Shown here in pieces: positions 9,175 through 18,603 of a stretch of DNA of 64,000 bases. Under the pieces are notes generated by a model. That model saw only the letters and a program-made list of their open reading frames with translations. It was not told where the DNA came from and ran no database searches. Position 1 is the stretch's first letter; each line of letters starts with the position of its first letter. Origin of the DNA: Pseudaminobacter soli (ex Li et al. 2025) (lineage in GTDB: Bacteria > Pseudomonadota > Alphaproteobacteria > Rhizobiales > Rhizobiaceae); contig NZ_PXYL01000010.1 in NCBI RefSeq assembly GCF_003012705.1, positions 1-64,000 on the forward strand, written 5' to 3'. Both the position numbers and the translations under genes were made by a program.

Positions 9175-9768
9175 TCACTCCGACAGCGGTTTTATCGCAG
9201 CGTAGCCGACCGTTGTTTCCTGGGCCGTACCTTCGTCGTAGCGCTTGGCCAGCACAGCCTGGAGGTCGGGAGCGTAGAGGGCGGTCCAGGCGTCGAGTTC
9301 TTCGCCGTCGCTCTTCTTCTTGACCAGCTTGACCGCGAGGACGTCGTAGCTGCAACGGCCCAAGCTGAACTTCTCCTTGCCGGTGACCTTCAGTTCCAGA
9401 ACCACTGGCTCGGCCGTCTCTTCTCCCGGCAGAAGCTCGACAAAATCCAGCTTGCGCTGTGCCCCGGCTTTCAGTGGGAAGATCCCGCGCATGTCGGAAT
9501 AGGGCAGTATCGCGAATTGGCCCGTCTTGCTGGTCCGGAACAGTTCGATCAGGCCGCCCAGGAAAAATTGCGTCTGCGGCGGGCCGGAGTCGAAGGAATT
9601 CGAAACCTGCATGACCATGTCGTCATCGGAGTTCTTGTACACGCTGCGGATGCCGGGACGCTCGAGCACGAAACCATCGTCGGCGGTGGCGGCTCCGGGG
9701 CATTCGGATGCCTGCGCCGCGCCTGTCAGGACTGCGGCGGCAAGCAATGCTGCGAGAACATTAGACAA
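9175..9768 (-). CDS. Secreted/periplasmic protein of unknown function
   Basis: The 197-residue protein starts with a clear signal peptide (hydrophobic stretch to about residue 17, then AAQASECPG, with cleavage likely after QAS). The mature part has two cysteines, C23 and one near residue 138 (GRCSYDV), which could form a disulfide. The start is TTG at 9768 with a GAGGGGG site eight bases upstream; no better ATG exists. It resembles hypothetical exported proteins common in rhizobia. I recognise no domain. It stands alone between a convergent TetR gene and the groEL terminator. Confidence 0.72.
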   Translation of the reverse strand: MSNVLAALLAAAVLTGAAQASECPGAATADDGFVLERPGIRSVYKNSDDDMVMQVSNSFDSGPPQTQFFLGGLIELFRTSKTGQFAILPYSDMRGIFPLKAGAQRKLDFVELLPGEETAEPVVLELKVTGKEKFSLGRCSYDVLAVKLVKKKSDGEELDAWTALYAPDLQAVLAKRYDEGTAQETTVGYAAIKPLSE

Positions 9769-9871
9769 GATTTTCCCCCTCGAAGTCCCATCTTGAAATC
9801 ATCGATTGAAATCACCGAAGGCGGGGGATTGCAATGTCGCGCAAATGACCTTTGGGGTCGCGCATTCGATC

Positions 9872-9901
9872 AAACAAAAAGGGCGCCCGAAGGCGCCCTT
9901 T
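9872..9901 (-). terminator. Intrinsic terminator of groESL
   Basis: A ten-base GC-rich stem AAAGGGCGCC / GGCGCCCTTT closes, on the minus strand, on a TTCG tetraloop and is followed by TTTTTGTTTG. It lies 26 bases after the groEL stop. Confidence 0.93.
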
Positions 9902-9926
9902 CCGTATTTGGAGCCGAGTGGCTGGA

Positions 9927-11606
<1,680 letters not shown>

Positions 11607-11631
11607 TCAATGGATGGGTAGGGAGGCCGAA

Positions 11632-11928
11632 TTAGCCGATGATGCCCATGATGTCGGATTCCTTCATGATCAGAAGGTCTTCGCCACCGAGCTTGACTTC
11701 CGTGCCCGACCACTTGCCGAACAGGACGCGATCGCCGACCTTGACATCCAGCGGGACGAGCTTGCCGGCTTCGTCGCGTGCGCCGGAACCGACTGCGATG
11801 ATCTCGCCTTCCTGCGGCTTTTCCTTGGCGGTGTCGGGGATGATGATGCCGCCGGCGGTCTTCTCTTCGGACTCGACCCGGCGAACGACCACGCGGTCAT
11901 GAAGCGGGCGGAACTTCGACTTTGCCAT
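11632..11928 (-). CDS. groES: Co-chaperonin GroES (Hsp10)
   Basis: The 98-residue product begins [17 protein letters not shown], has the mobile-loop region [20 protein letters not shown] that docks on GroEL and the C-terminal [14 protein letters not shown]. It caps the GroEL ring as a heptamer. The ATG at 11928 gives the normal length; a longer frame to 11979 would only add untranslated leader. It is first in the operon, and the CIRCE element lies 61 bases upstream of the start. Confidence 0.98.
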   Translation of the reverse strand: MAKSKFRPLHDRVVVRRVESEEKTAGGIIIPDTAKEKPQEGEIIAVGSGARDEAGKLVPLDVKVGDRVLFGKWSGTEVKLGGEDLLIMKESDIMGIIG

Positions 11929-11989
11929 TTTGGTTATCCTTGGTGCGGATGTTGAAAAAGATTCCTCCGTCCGGGTCACCGGACCTCAG

Positions 11990-12016
11990 TTAGCACTCGC
12001 TTGGGAGGAGTGCTAA
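11990..12016 (-). promoter_or_regulatory. CIRCE operator (HrcA binding site) of groESL
   Basis: An exact match to the CIRCE consensus: TTAGCACTC, nine spacer bases, GAGTGCTAA. CIRCE is bound by the HrcA repressor, whose activity depends on GroEL, so groESL would be feedback controlled. HrcA itself is not in the window. Confidence 0.97.
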
Positions 12017-12025
12017 CGCCACGGT

Positions 12026-12054
12026 GAAATAAGCGTGAGCCCCGAGCGAGTCAA
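12026..12054 (-). promoter_or_regulatory. Predicted promoter of groESL
   Basis: Reading on the minus strand: a -35 box TTGACT, 17 bases, then TATTTC within CTTATTTC. The CTTGAC/CTTATTT pair fits both the housekeeping and the heat-shock (RpoH) sigma patterns of alphaproteobacteria. CIRCE falls just downstream, at the start of transcription, where a repressor would block initiation. Confidence 0.65.
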
Positions 12055-12226
12055 GGAGCGGAACGTGTGTTTGGGACTTCATCCACCATCCGGCGGTTGC
12101 CGCGTATCGAGGTTTGCGGCATAAGGCATGCAGCTCAGATGTACGTGGGTCTTGTATTAAGGCAGTTCATCCGGCCTGGGCTCTGACCGCGCGAGCATTG
12201 CTCGCGCGCGGAGCTGGGATATTGCG

Positions 12227-12535
12227 ATGTTAACCATATCTGAAGAATTCGAGGGCGAGCGCCCGTTTTCCGATTCCGACTCATCCGCCCTCCCGGCGGC
12301 CCTCCGGTTTGCGTCCCGGCCGAGCCGCGTGTCGAAGGCGACCGGCGAGGGGCGGCGATGGGGCAAGTACATCCACTGGTCGCGCAAGGACGTGGCCGAG
12401 CTGAAAAGGCTCGCGGAAGAAGACATGCCCACCCCGGCCATAGCGCGCCGCTTCAACCGGTCGGCACGCGCCGTCCGTTCACGCGCCGCGCGCGAAGGCA
12501 TTAGTCTCGCGGGGCGTTGGAGTGGCGAGGACTAG
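12227..12535 (+). CDS. Small protein with a SANT/Myb-like helix-turn-helix
   Basis: The 102-residue protein has a disordered acidic N-terminus of about 40 residues, then a tryptophan-rich segment (GRRWGKYIHWSRKD) and helices ending AIARRFNRSARAVRSRA. This pattern, with W residues and a recognition helix that resembles the GcrA/SANT-like or sigma-70 region 4 type, suggests DNA binding. The ribosome binding site is weak (GCTGGGA). A GCGCGAGC/GCTCGCGC hairpin lies just upstream at 12189–12207. It stands alone between the divergent groESL promoter and the next gene. The function is unknown. Confidence 0.6.
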   Translation: MLTISEEFEGERPFSDSDSSALPAALRFASRPSRVSKATGEGRRWGKYIHWSRKDVAELKRLAEEDMPTPAIARRFNRSARAVRSRAAREGISLAGRWSGED

Positions 12536-12610
12536 GGCGTTTCCATCTAACTCTGGCCGCTCTAGGGTGCATATTCATGCACGACATACAAATGGGCTGC
12601 AGGACGCACT

Positions 12611-13204
12611 ATGACTGAGACTGAAATGAATCCCAAGGTTGATGCCTATTTGGGAAGAGCGCAAAAGTGGCGCGAAGAATTTGAGAAATTGAGATCGATA
12701 ATTCTCGATTGCGGCCTGACGGAAGAGCTGAAATGGGGCAATCCGTGCTACGCATTCCAGAAAGCCAATATCGTTCTGATCCACGGGTTCAAGGAATACT
12801 GCGCGCTTCTGTTTTTCAAGGGCGCCTTGATGCAGGATGCCAATGGCATTCTGATCCAGCAGACAGAGAATGTGCAGGCTGCACGCCAGGCCCGGTTCAC
12901 TAGCGTTGACGAAATAGTCGAGATGGAACCCGTCTTGAAGGCTTATATCCGCGAAGCCATCGAGGTGGAAAAGGCCGGCTTGAAAGTCGAGCTTAAAAGG
13001 ACTGCCGAATTCGCGGTCCCTGAAGAATTTCAGATCAAAATAGATGAAATGCCTGATTTGAAGGCTGCCTTCAGTGCACTGACTCCGGGGCGGCAAAGAG
13101 CATACATCCTTCATTTCTCTGCGCCCAAGCAATCCAAGACCCGGGTGGCGAGGGTTGAAAAATGCGCGGAGAAAATTCTCGAGGGCAAAGGACTGGACGA
13201 CTAG
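12611..13204 (+). CDS. YdeI/OmdA-like protein (DUF1801 plus OmdA domains)
   Basis: The 197-residue protein has an N-terminal DUF1801-like domain (KWREEFEKLRSIILDCGLTE and KWGNPCYAF, about residues 19–55). A C-terminal OmdA/YdeI segment (EEFQIKIDEMPDLKAAFSALTPGRQRAYILHF, here quoted in part: LTPGRQRAYILH) follows. E. coli YdeI contributes to resistance to cationic peptides, but the biochemical role of the family is not known. An AGGA site lies six bases before the ATG. Base composition is less GC-rich than its neighbours, which may hint at transfer. A small perfect dyad, GTGCAT-N4-ATGCAC (12567–12582), lies in its leader. Confidence 0.75.
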   Translation: MTETEMNPKVDAYLGRAQKWREEFEKLRSIILDCGLTEELKWGNPCYAFQKANIVLIHGFKEYCALLFFKGALMQDANGILIQQTENVQAARQARFTSVDEIVEMEPVLKAYIREAIEVEKAGLKVELKRTAEFAVPEEFQIKIDEMPDLKAAFSALTPGRQRAYILHFSAPKQSKTRVARVEKCAEKILEGKGLDD

Positions 13205-13412
13205 GTCGTCGCGACCATTAGCGGTCTCTGAAAATATAGCGAAGTAGACGGGATTGGCGGGAAGCATAGCTGCTCTTTGGGCGGCTACGCTTGGCTCGCT
13301 TTATGAAATTTCTGGCGTCATCGGACCCGCCGGTTGTTTCGAGTTCCTTGGCGATGGCGCCGATCTTTTGCCGTATCACAAAAAGTTGAGAGACCTGTCG
13401 GTCGCTTGAGTG

Positions 13413-13429
13413 ATAAGCACGCTTATAAT
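13413..13429 (+). promoter_or_regulatory. Dyad overlapping a TATAAT box before the MarR–EmrAB operon
   Basis: ATAAGC-AC-GCTTAT (13413–13426) is a 14-bp inverted repeat that overlaps a perfect TATAAT (13424–13429). It is a fitting autoregulatory MarR site that blocks the -10 box. No good -35 is seen at standard spacing. The predicted transcript would start at or within a few bases of the MarR start codon. Confidence 0.55.
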
Positions 13430-13431
13430 AT

Positions 13432-13917
13432 ATGCCGCTCATGAAATTGGACGGTACGGAAAGACTGGGCTTCCTCATTCACGATGCAGCGCGTCTGATG
13501 CGCAAGCGTTTCGAGACGCTTGCCAGCGGTCACGGCCTGTCGTCGGCGCAATGGCGCCTGCTCGTCAGGGTAGTGAAGGACGAAGGCGTCACCCAGGCGC
13601 GTCTGGCCGAAGTGCTCGAAGTCGAGCCGATCAGCGTGTCGCGGCTGGTCGACCGGATGGAAGAGGGTGGCTGGATCGAACGCCGGCAGGACCCGAGCGA
13701 TCGCCGCGTGCGCCTGATCTTCCCGACCGACAAGAGCCGCCAGGCCTTTGAAGCGATCAGGGGCTTTGCTGGCGAGGTTTTTGAACAGGCCTTGACAGGA
13801 CTGTCGCCGGAGGAGCGGCAGACGGTCCTTCGCGGCCTCATGACGATTGTTGATAATCTGTCGGACGGCGAGGCGCCGTGCCAGCAACAGACAATGGATA
13901 AAGGTGCAGCAGCATGA
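13432..13917 (+). CDS. MarR family transcriptional regulator of the efflux operon
   Basis: The 161-residue protein shows the MarR winged helix: LSSAQWRLLVRVVKDEGV, then the recognition helix region VEPISVSRLVDRMEEGGWI, then the wing RRQDPSDRRVRL (about residues 36–102). It probably represses its own operon and releases on binding a drug-like ligand. No Shine–Dalgarno site precedes the ATG at 13432 or the one at 13441, and the nearby TATAAT box suggests a leaderless or nearly leaderless message. Its stop overlaps the emrA-like start as ATGA, so it is the first gene of a three-gene efflux unit. Confidence 0.88.
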   Translation: MPLMKLDGTERLGFLIHDAARLMRKRFETLASGHGLSSAQWRLLVRVVKDEGVTQARLAEVLEVEPISVSRLVDRMEEGGWIERRQDPSDRRVRLIFPTDKSRQAFEAIRGFAGEVFEQALTGLSPEERQTVLRGLMTIVDNLSDGEAPCQQQTMDKGAAA

Positions 13918-15080
13918 ATGCCGTGTCGAAAGTCAAGGACGAGGTGACGGAGGTCGAGGCAGACAAGCTTTCGCCTCCGGTTTCTGTTGCACCGCAGGTG
14001 CAGCCGGCCCCCGCGCCGGTGCGCAAGCGCAAGGTAGGCCGCACGGTGCTGATGCTGGCGGTGCCTTTGGTGCTGGTGGTCGGCGGCGGCTATGTGTGGG
14101 TGACCGGCGGCCGCTACCAGGAAACCGAAAACGCCAATCTGCGACAGGCCAAGGTGTCGATCGCCTCGCAGGAGGCAGGTCGCGTCATCAGCGTGAACGT
14201 CGCCGACAACGAGATGGTCAAGGCGGGGGACGTTCTTTTCGTGGTCGATCCCGAGCCATACCGGATCGCGCTGGCGCAGGCCGACGCGGCGCTTGCAGCT
14301 GCGCGCCTCAATGTCGAGCAGCTTCGTGCCGCTCATAGTCAGGCGCTGGCGCAGGAGCGCGTGACCTCCAACGACGTCACCTATTACCAGCAGCAATTTG
14401 ACCGCGCGTCCGAACTGGTGAAGCGGGGCATCAACTCCGAGTCGTCGCTCGATCAGGCAAGACGCGACCTGACCAAGGGACAGGATGAGCACGCTGCGGC
14501 CCAGCAGGCGGTGGCAAGCGCGCTCGCTGCCCTCGGCGGCAATGCCGACATCGAGACCGACAGGCATCCTGCGGTTCTGGCGGCGATCGCAACCCGCGAC
14601 AATGCCGCCTACGCCTTGGACAAGACCACCGTTCGCGCCCCGGCCGACGGCATGGTTGCCCAGGCATCTTCCTTCAAGATCGGCCAGTTCGTCGGCGTCG
14701 GCTCGCCCCTGTTCAGCCTGGTGGAAACCGGCGACATCTGGGTGGATGCGAATTTCAAGGAAACCCAGCTCACCAACATGAAGCTGGGCCAGAAGGCTGA
14801 GATCACGCTGGACACCTACCCGGACCGTCCGTTCACCGCGACTGTCGAAGCCATCGGCGCGGGCACCGGGGCTGAGTTCTCGCTGCTGCCGGCGCAGAAC
14901 GCTACCGGTAACTGGGTGAAGGTCACGCAGCGCATCCCCGTGCGGCTGAAGGTCGATACCAGCGGTCTCGACGTGGCACTGCGCACCGGCATGAGTGCCG
15001 CGGTGTCGGTCGACACGGGCGTCAGCCGCGGTCTTCCGGGCCTGTTTTCGAGCGCGGTCGCGGGCGCCAACGTAAAGTAA
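13914..15080 (+). CDS. EmrA-like membrane fusion protein (HlyD family)
   Basis: The 388-residue periplasmic adaptor joins an inner-membrane pump to an outer-membrane channel. A cytosolic Pro/Val-rich N-terminus is followed by one membrane helix (about residues 43–63, VLMLAVPLVLVVGGGYVWV). Then come the biotinyl-lipoyl half VISVNVADNEMVKAGDVLF, a coiled-coil hairpin (about residues 115–220) and the second lipoyl/beta-barrel half (VRAPADGMVAQ, SLVETGDIWVDANFKETQL). It overlaps the MarR gene by four bases and lies 61 bases before the transporter. This is the standard EmrA architecture. Confidence 0.92.
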   Translation: MNAVSKVKDEVTEVEADKLSPPVSVAPQVQPAPAPVRKRKVGRTVLMLAVPLVLVVGGGYVWVTGGRYQETENANLRQAKVSIASQEAGRVISVNVADNEMVKAGDVLFVVDPEPYRIALAQADAALAAARLNVEQLRAAHSQALAQERVTSNDVTYYQQQFDRASELVKRGINSESSLDQARRDLTKGQDEHAAAQQAVASALAALGGNADIETDRHPAVLAAIATRDNAAYALDKTTVRAPADGMVAQASSFKIGQFVGVGSPLFSLVETGDIWVDANFKETQLTNMKLGQKAEITLDTYPDRPFTATVEAIGAGTGAEFSLLPAQNATGNWVKVTQRIPVRLKVDTSGLDVALRTGMSAAVSVDTGVSRGLPGLFSSAVAGANVK

Positions 15081-15141
15081 AAGTCATTTTCACACGGACG
15101 CCCGCGGATGCGGGCGGTCGTCCATACAGGTCTGCCTTCAA

Positions 15142-16677
15142 ATGAGCCCGACAACTCACGCCGACGTCCCGCATCGCGGGCTGATCACGTTGTCGATCAT
15201 GCTTGCGACGGTGATGCAGGTGCTCGACACCACGATCGCCAATGTCGCGCTGCCGTCGATGACCGGCGATCTCGGCGCCTCGGCCGACACGATCAACTGG
15301 GTGCTGACGTCCTACATCGTGGCTGCCGCCATCATGACGCCGTTGACGGGCTGGCTTTCCGATCACTTTGGCCGCAAGCAACTGTTCCTCATGTCGGTTG
15401 TCGGCTTCACCGTTTCGTCCATGCTCTGCGGCATTGCGTGGAGCCTGGAAACGATGGTGCTTTTCCGGCTGCTGCAGGGCGTTTTCGGCGCGGCGATCGT
15501 GCCGCTGTCGCAGACCTTCCTGCTCGACATCAACCCCAAGGAGCGCCACGGCCAAGCCATGGCGCTGTGGGGTGCCGGCATCATGGTTGGCCCGATCATC
15601 GGCCCCACGCTCGGCGGCTGGCTGACCGACAGCTTCAACTGGCGTTGGGTGTTCTTCATCAACCTGCCGGTCGGCATCATCGCCTTCCTCGGCTGTGCGG
15701 CCTATCTGCCGGCTGTCGCCAAGCGGTTGCGCGGCTTCGATTTCTTCGGCTTCGCCATGCTGTCGCTCGGCGTTGGCGCGCTTCAGCTGATGCTCGACCG
15801 TGGCGCTGAGGTCGACTGGTTCTCGGCCGCCGAAATCTGGATCGAACTCGGTCTTTCGATCATCGGTTTCTGGGTGTTCATCATCCATCTGGCGACCGGC
15901 AAGGACACCTTCATCGACGCCAAGATATTCACCGACCGCAATTTCGCGACCGGCCTGGTGTTCATCTTCATCGTCGGCGTCATCCTGCTGGCCAGCATGG
16001 CGCTGTTGCCGCCGATGCTGTCGAACATCTTTGGCTACCCGACAGTCACGACGGGCCTCGTGATGGCTCCGCGCGGCGTTGGCACGATGATTTCGATGAT
16101 CCTCGTCGGCCGGCTGGTGCGCATGGTCGACCCGCGACTGCTGGTCGTCACGGGGTTGTTGCTGGTGGCGCAGTCGCTTCACACAATGTCTGGCTTCACG
16201 CCGCAGATGGACGACTGGCTGATCATCGAATCCGGCGTGATCCAGGGCCTGGGTCTGGGTTTGGTGTTCGTGCCGCTGTCGACGGTTGCCTTCGCGACAC
16301 TCGACCCGCGTTTCCGCACGGATGCGACGGCGCTGTTCAGCCTGGTGCGCAACATCGGCTCGTCGATCGGCATTTCGGTGGTGTCGGTGCTGCTGACGCG
16401 TAATGTATCGATCAATCATTCCGAGTTGATCGGCAATATCACGCCGTACAATCCCAACCTGCTCAAGCTGTCTCCCGGGGCAGCCGCCGGCGATCCGGCC
16501 GCGCTGGCGCAGATCGACGGGTTGGTGAACCAGCAGTCGGCGATGATTTCCTATATCGACGACTTCAAGCTGATGATGATCGTGACGCTCTGCGCGATTC
16601 CGCTGGCTCTGATGCTGCGCAGGCCCAAGATGGCTGCTGCGGGAGGCGCCGCGGCGCCCGCCGCGCACATGGACTGA
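15142..16677 (+). CDS. EmrB-like multidrug transporter (MFS, DHA2, 14 helices)
   Basis: The 511-residue protein is a DHA2-family drug:proton antiporter. The family motif A is visible as GWLSDHFGRKQLF, motif C-like sequence as GIMVGPIIGPTLGGWL, and the helix 1 motif as VLDTTIANVALPSM. Hydrophobicity fits 14 helices. With the upstream EmrA-like adaptor and an outer-membrane channel encoded elsewhere, it would expel hydrophobic compounds or uncouplers across both membranes. A hairpin and T-run follow about 70 bases downstream. Confidence 0.94.
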   Translation: MSPTTHADVPHRGLITLSIMLATVMQVLDTTIANVALPSMTGDLGASADTINWVLTSYIVAAAIMTPLTGWLSDHFGRKQLFLMSVVGFTVSSMLCGIAWSLETMVLFRLLQGVFGAAIVPLSQTFLLDINPKERHGQAMALWGAGIMVGPIIGPTLGGWLTDSFNWRWVFFINLPVGIIAFLGCAAYLPAVAKRLRGFDFFGFAMLSLGVGALQLMLDRGAEVDWFSAAEIWIELGLSIIGFWVFIIHLATGKDTFIDAKIFTDRNFATGLVFIFIVGVILLASMALLPPMLSNIFGYPTVTTGLVMAPRGVGTMISMILVGRLVRMVDPRLLVVTGLLLVAQSLHTMSGFTPQMDDWLIIESGVIQGLGLGLVFVPLSTVAFATLDPRFRTDATALFSLVRNIGSSIGISVVSVLLTRNVSINHSELIGNITPYNPNLLKLSPGAAAGDPAALAQIDGLVNQQSAMISYIDDFKLMMIVTLCAIPLALMLRRPKMAAAGGAAAPAAHMD

Positions 16678-16745
16678 TACCGGATCGGACCGCTTCGGCG
16701 GCCCGCTTTCTCGCCCGTCGTTGACCTCTAGACGTGGCGAGACAT

Positions 16746-16785
16746 GCGCACCTTCTTCCTGACCGGAGAGGGTGCGCTTCTTTTT
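16746..16785 (+). terminator. Intrinsic terminator of the emrAB-like operon
   Basis: A GCGCACC / GGTGCGC stem with an 18-base loop is followed by TTCTTTTT. The T-run overlaps the stop codon of the convergent LysE gene. The large loop lowers the confidence. Confidence 0.7.
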
Positions 16786-17416
16786 AGCGCTGGGCCTCGG
16801 TCGCCATGCGCAGGGCAAGACCGACCAGAACCGTTCCCATCAGCCAGCGCTGCACCACCATCCAGAACGGCCGGCCGGCCAGGAATGTGGCAATCGATCC
16901 GGCCATGACGGCGATTATGGCGTTGACGGTCAGGCTGATGGTCACTTGCGTGACGCCAAGCACCAGAAGCTGGGTAAAGACGCTGCCGATCTTCGGGTCG
17001 ATGAACTGCGGCAGAAGCGACAAATAGAGCACCGCGACCTTTGGATTGAGTAGGTTGGTCATCAGCCCCATCATGAAGAGCTTTCTGGGGCGATCCTTCG
17101 GCAGCTGGCGGACCTGGAAAGGTGAGTGTCCGCCGGGCTTCAGCGCCTGCCATGCGAGGTAAAGAAGATACATCGCGCCCGCAAAGCGCAGCGCGTCATA
17201 GGCATAAGGTACGGCCAGGACCAGGGCGGTGATCCCGAAAGCGGCGAACAATATGTAGAACACGAAGCCAAGGGCCACGCCCCCCAGCGAGATCAGCCCG
17301 GCCACTGGTCCCTGCGAAAGCGAGCGCGAGATCAGGTAGATCATGTTCGGCCCGGGCGTGAGCACCATGCCAAGCGCGATGAGGGCGAAAGTTGCTAGCG
17401 TGGAAAGCGAAGGCAT
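16784..17416 (-). CDS. LysE/RhtB family amino-acid exporter
   Basis: The 210-residue inner-membrane protein has six hydrophobic helices and the family signature GMVLTPGPNMIYLISRSLSQG near residue 15–35, quoted in part: LTPGPNMIYLISRS. The second motif MGLMTNLLNPKVAVLYLSLLPQF follows mid-protein (in part: TNLLNPKVAVLY). Members export basic or neutral amino acids or homoserine lactones; the substrate is unknown. The start at 17416 gives the usual length although the ribosome site is weak; longer frames add unrelated residues. It is convergent with the efflux operon and divergent from the HAD gene. Confidence 0.9.
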   Translation of the reverse strand: MPSLSTLATFALIALGMVLTPGPNMIYLISRSLSQGPVAGLISLGGVALGFVFYILFAAFGITALVLAVPYAYDALRFAGAMYLLYLAWQALKPGGHSPFQVRQLPKDRPRKLFMMGLMTNLLNPKVAVLYLSLLPQFIDPKIGSVFTQLLVLGVTQVTISLTVNAIIAVMAGSIATFLAGRPFWMVVQRWLMGTVLVGLALRMATEAQR

Positions 17417-17734
17417 GGGTGCACCCGGCTGGCTGTTGCGCATTGCATGCTGCCGCAGTGCGGACTGCCGTGCCGTCCGGTGCGGCGCTTCGGGCGGGTG
17501 GCGTGCACTATCCTTGCCGAACTCGCGTTTTTCAAGGCGCTGCCGGACCAAACTGTTGCGCCAGCGCTTTGGGTGGAGGTTGCCGCTTTGCTGATGCCGC
17601 CGGGCGCTTGCCGCCAGATCGGGATTGGCCTGACCGAAAGGTGGTGACACGAACAAGCGCTTCGGTTAATTCCGGTGCCGCCTGGGCACTTGCCCACGCC
17701 AATCCCAAGACTGCGGACACAGTGAGGAAATGCC
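17417..17734. other. 318-base divergent intergenic region
   Basis: This lies between the LysE gene and the HAD gene and should hold both promoters. I see no clear promoter boxes, no convincing dyad and no small gene: the short frames here lack ribosome sites and family features. Composition remains GC-rich. Confidence 0.5.
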
Positions 17735-18595
17735 ATGACGGGGTCGCCCGAAATAATCGGATCGCTGGACGCCGTTACGGACCGCTATGCCGCGATCCTG
17801 TGCGACGTTTGGGGCGTGGTCCACAATGGCGTCGACGCCTTTCCCGAGGCCGGCGAGGCCCTGCGCCGTGCGCGTGAAAAAGGCTTGGCGGTGGTGCTGA
17901 TCACCAATTCGCCGCGTCCGCGCGAGGGCGTGGAAGCGCAACTGGCCGCAATCGGCGTGCCGGATGATGCCTGGGACCGGGTCGTCACCTCCGGCGATGT
18001 GACGCGTGACCTGATCCGCACCGCGCCGCGAAAAATCTTCCACATCGGCGCCGAGCGCGATTTGCCGATTTATGACGGCATCGACTGCGAGCTGGTCGAG
18101 GAGTTCGAAGCCGACGCGGTCGTCTGCACCGGGCTGGTCGACGACGAGGTCGAGACGCCGGAAGACTATGCCGAGTTGCTGCAGCGGCTGCGCTCGCGCA
18201 ACCTGCCCTTCATCTGCGCCAATCCCGACATCATGGTCGAGCGCGGCGAAAGACTGATCTGGTGCGCCGGCGCGCTGGCGCGGGAGTACGGCCTATTGGG
18301 CGGCCGCACGCTGATTGCCGGCAAGCCGCATCGGCCGATCTATGTCGCCGCACTCAAGGCCGCTTCCGAACTGCTCGGCCGCGAGGTGTCGGCATCCGAA
18401 GCGCTCGGCATCGGCGACGGCATGCTGACCGACATCAAGGGCGCGGCCGACAATGGCCTCGACGTGCTCTACGTCTCCGGCGGCATCCATGCCGCCGACT
18501 ATGGCGACCCGCTCGCGCCGGACCCCAGGCGCCTGTCCGAGTTTCTCGAAAAGCATGGCCATCGCCCGCTAGCGGTCATCCCGCGGCTTCGGTAG
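17735..18595 (+). CDS. HAD superfamily hydrolase, TIGR01459 type
   Basis: The 286-residue phosphatase-like protein belongs to the class IIA HAD hydrolases. Motif I reads LCDVWGVVHNG with Asp as nucleophile, while the usual second Asp is Trp, as in this subfamily. Motif II is LITNSPRP, motif III lies in LIAGKPHRPIY, and motif IV in GIGDGMLTDIKGA. The substrate is unknown. GAGGAAAT precedes the ATG. It lies eight bases before ribF, and the pair TIGR01459–ribF is conserved in rhizobia. A role linked to flavin or FMN metabolism is possible but unproven. Confidence 0.88.
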   Translation: MTGSPEIIGSLDAVTDRYAAILCDVWGVVHNGVDAFPEAGEALRRAREKGLAVVLITNSPRPREGVEAQLAAIGVPDDAWDRVVTSGDVTRDLIRTAPRKIFHIGAERDLPIYDGIDCELVEEFEADAVVCTGLVDDEVETPEDYAELLQRLRSRNLPFICANPDIMVERGERLIWCAGALAREYGLLGGRTLIAGKPHRPIYVAALKAASELLGREVSASEALGIGDGMLTDIKGAADNGLDVLYVSGGIHAADYGDPLAPDPRRLSEFLEKHGHRPLAVIPRLR

Positions 18596-18603
18596 AAAAA
18601 CGC

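Noticed and set aside
13218..13478. An 86-codon minus-strand frame between the YdeI-like gene and MarR
   Set aside because: There is no ribosome binding site, it overlaps the MarR start and its promoter, and the basic low-complexity product shows no family. The region is otherwise AT-richer intergenic sequence with no feature I can support beyond the MarR dyad.
15022..16818. A 598-codon minus-strand frame opposite the emrB-like gene
   Set aside because: The product is rich in His, Arg, Asp and Gln without hydrophobic structure, and the plus-strand gene is a clear 14-helix transporter.
17447..17647. A 66-codon plus-strand frame in the LysE/HAD gap
   Set aside because: No ribosome site, no conservation clue and a Cys/Arg/Pro composition typical of chance frames.
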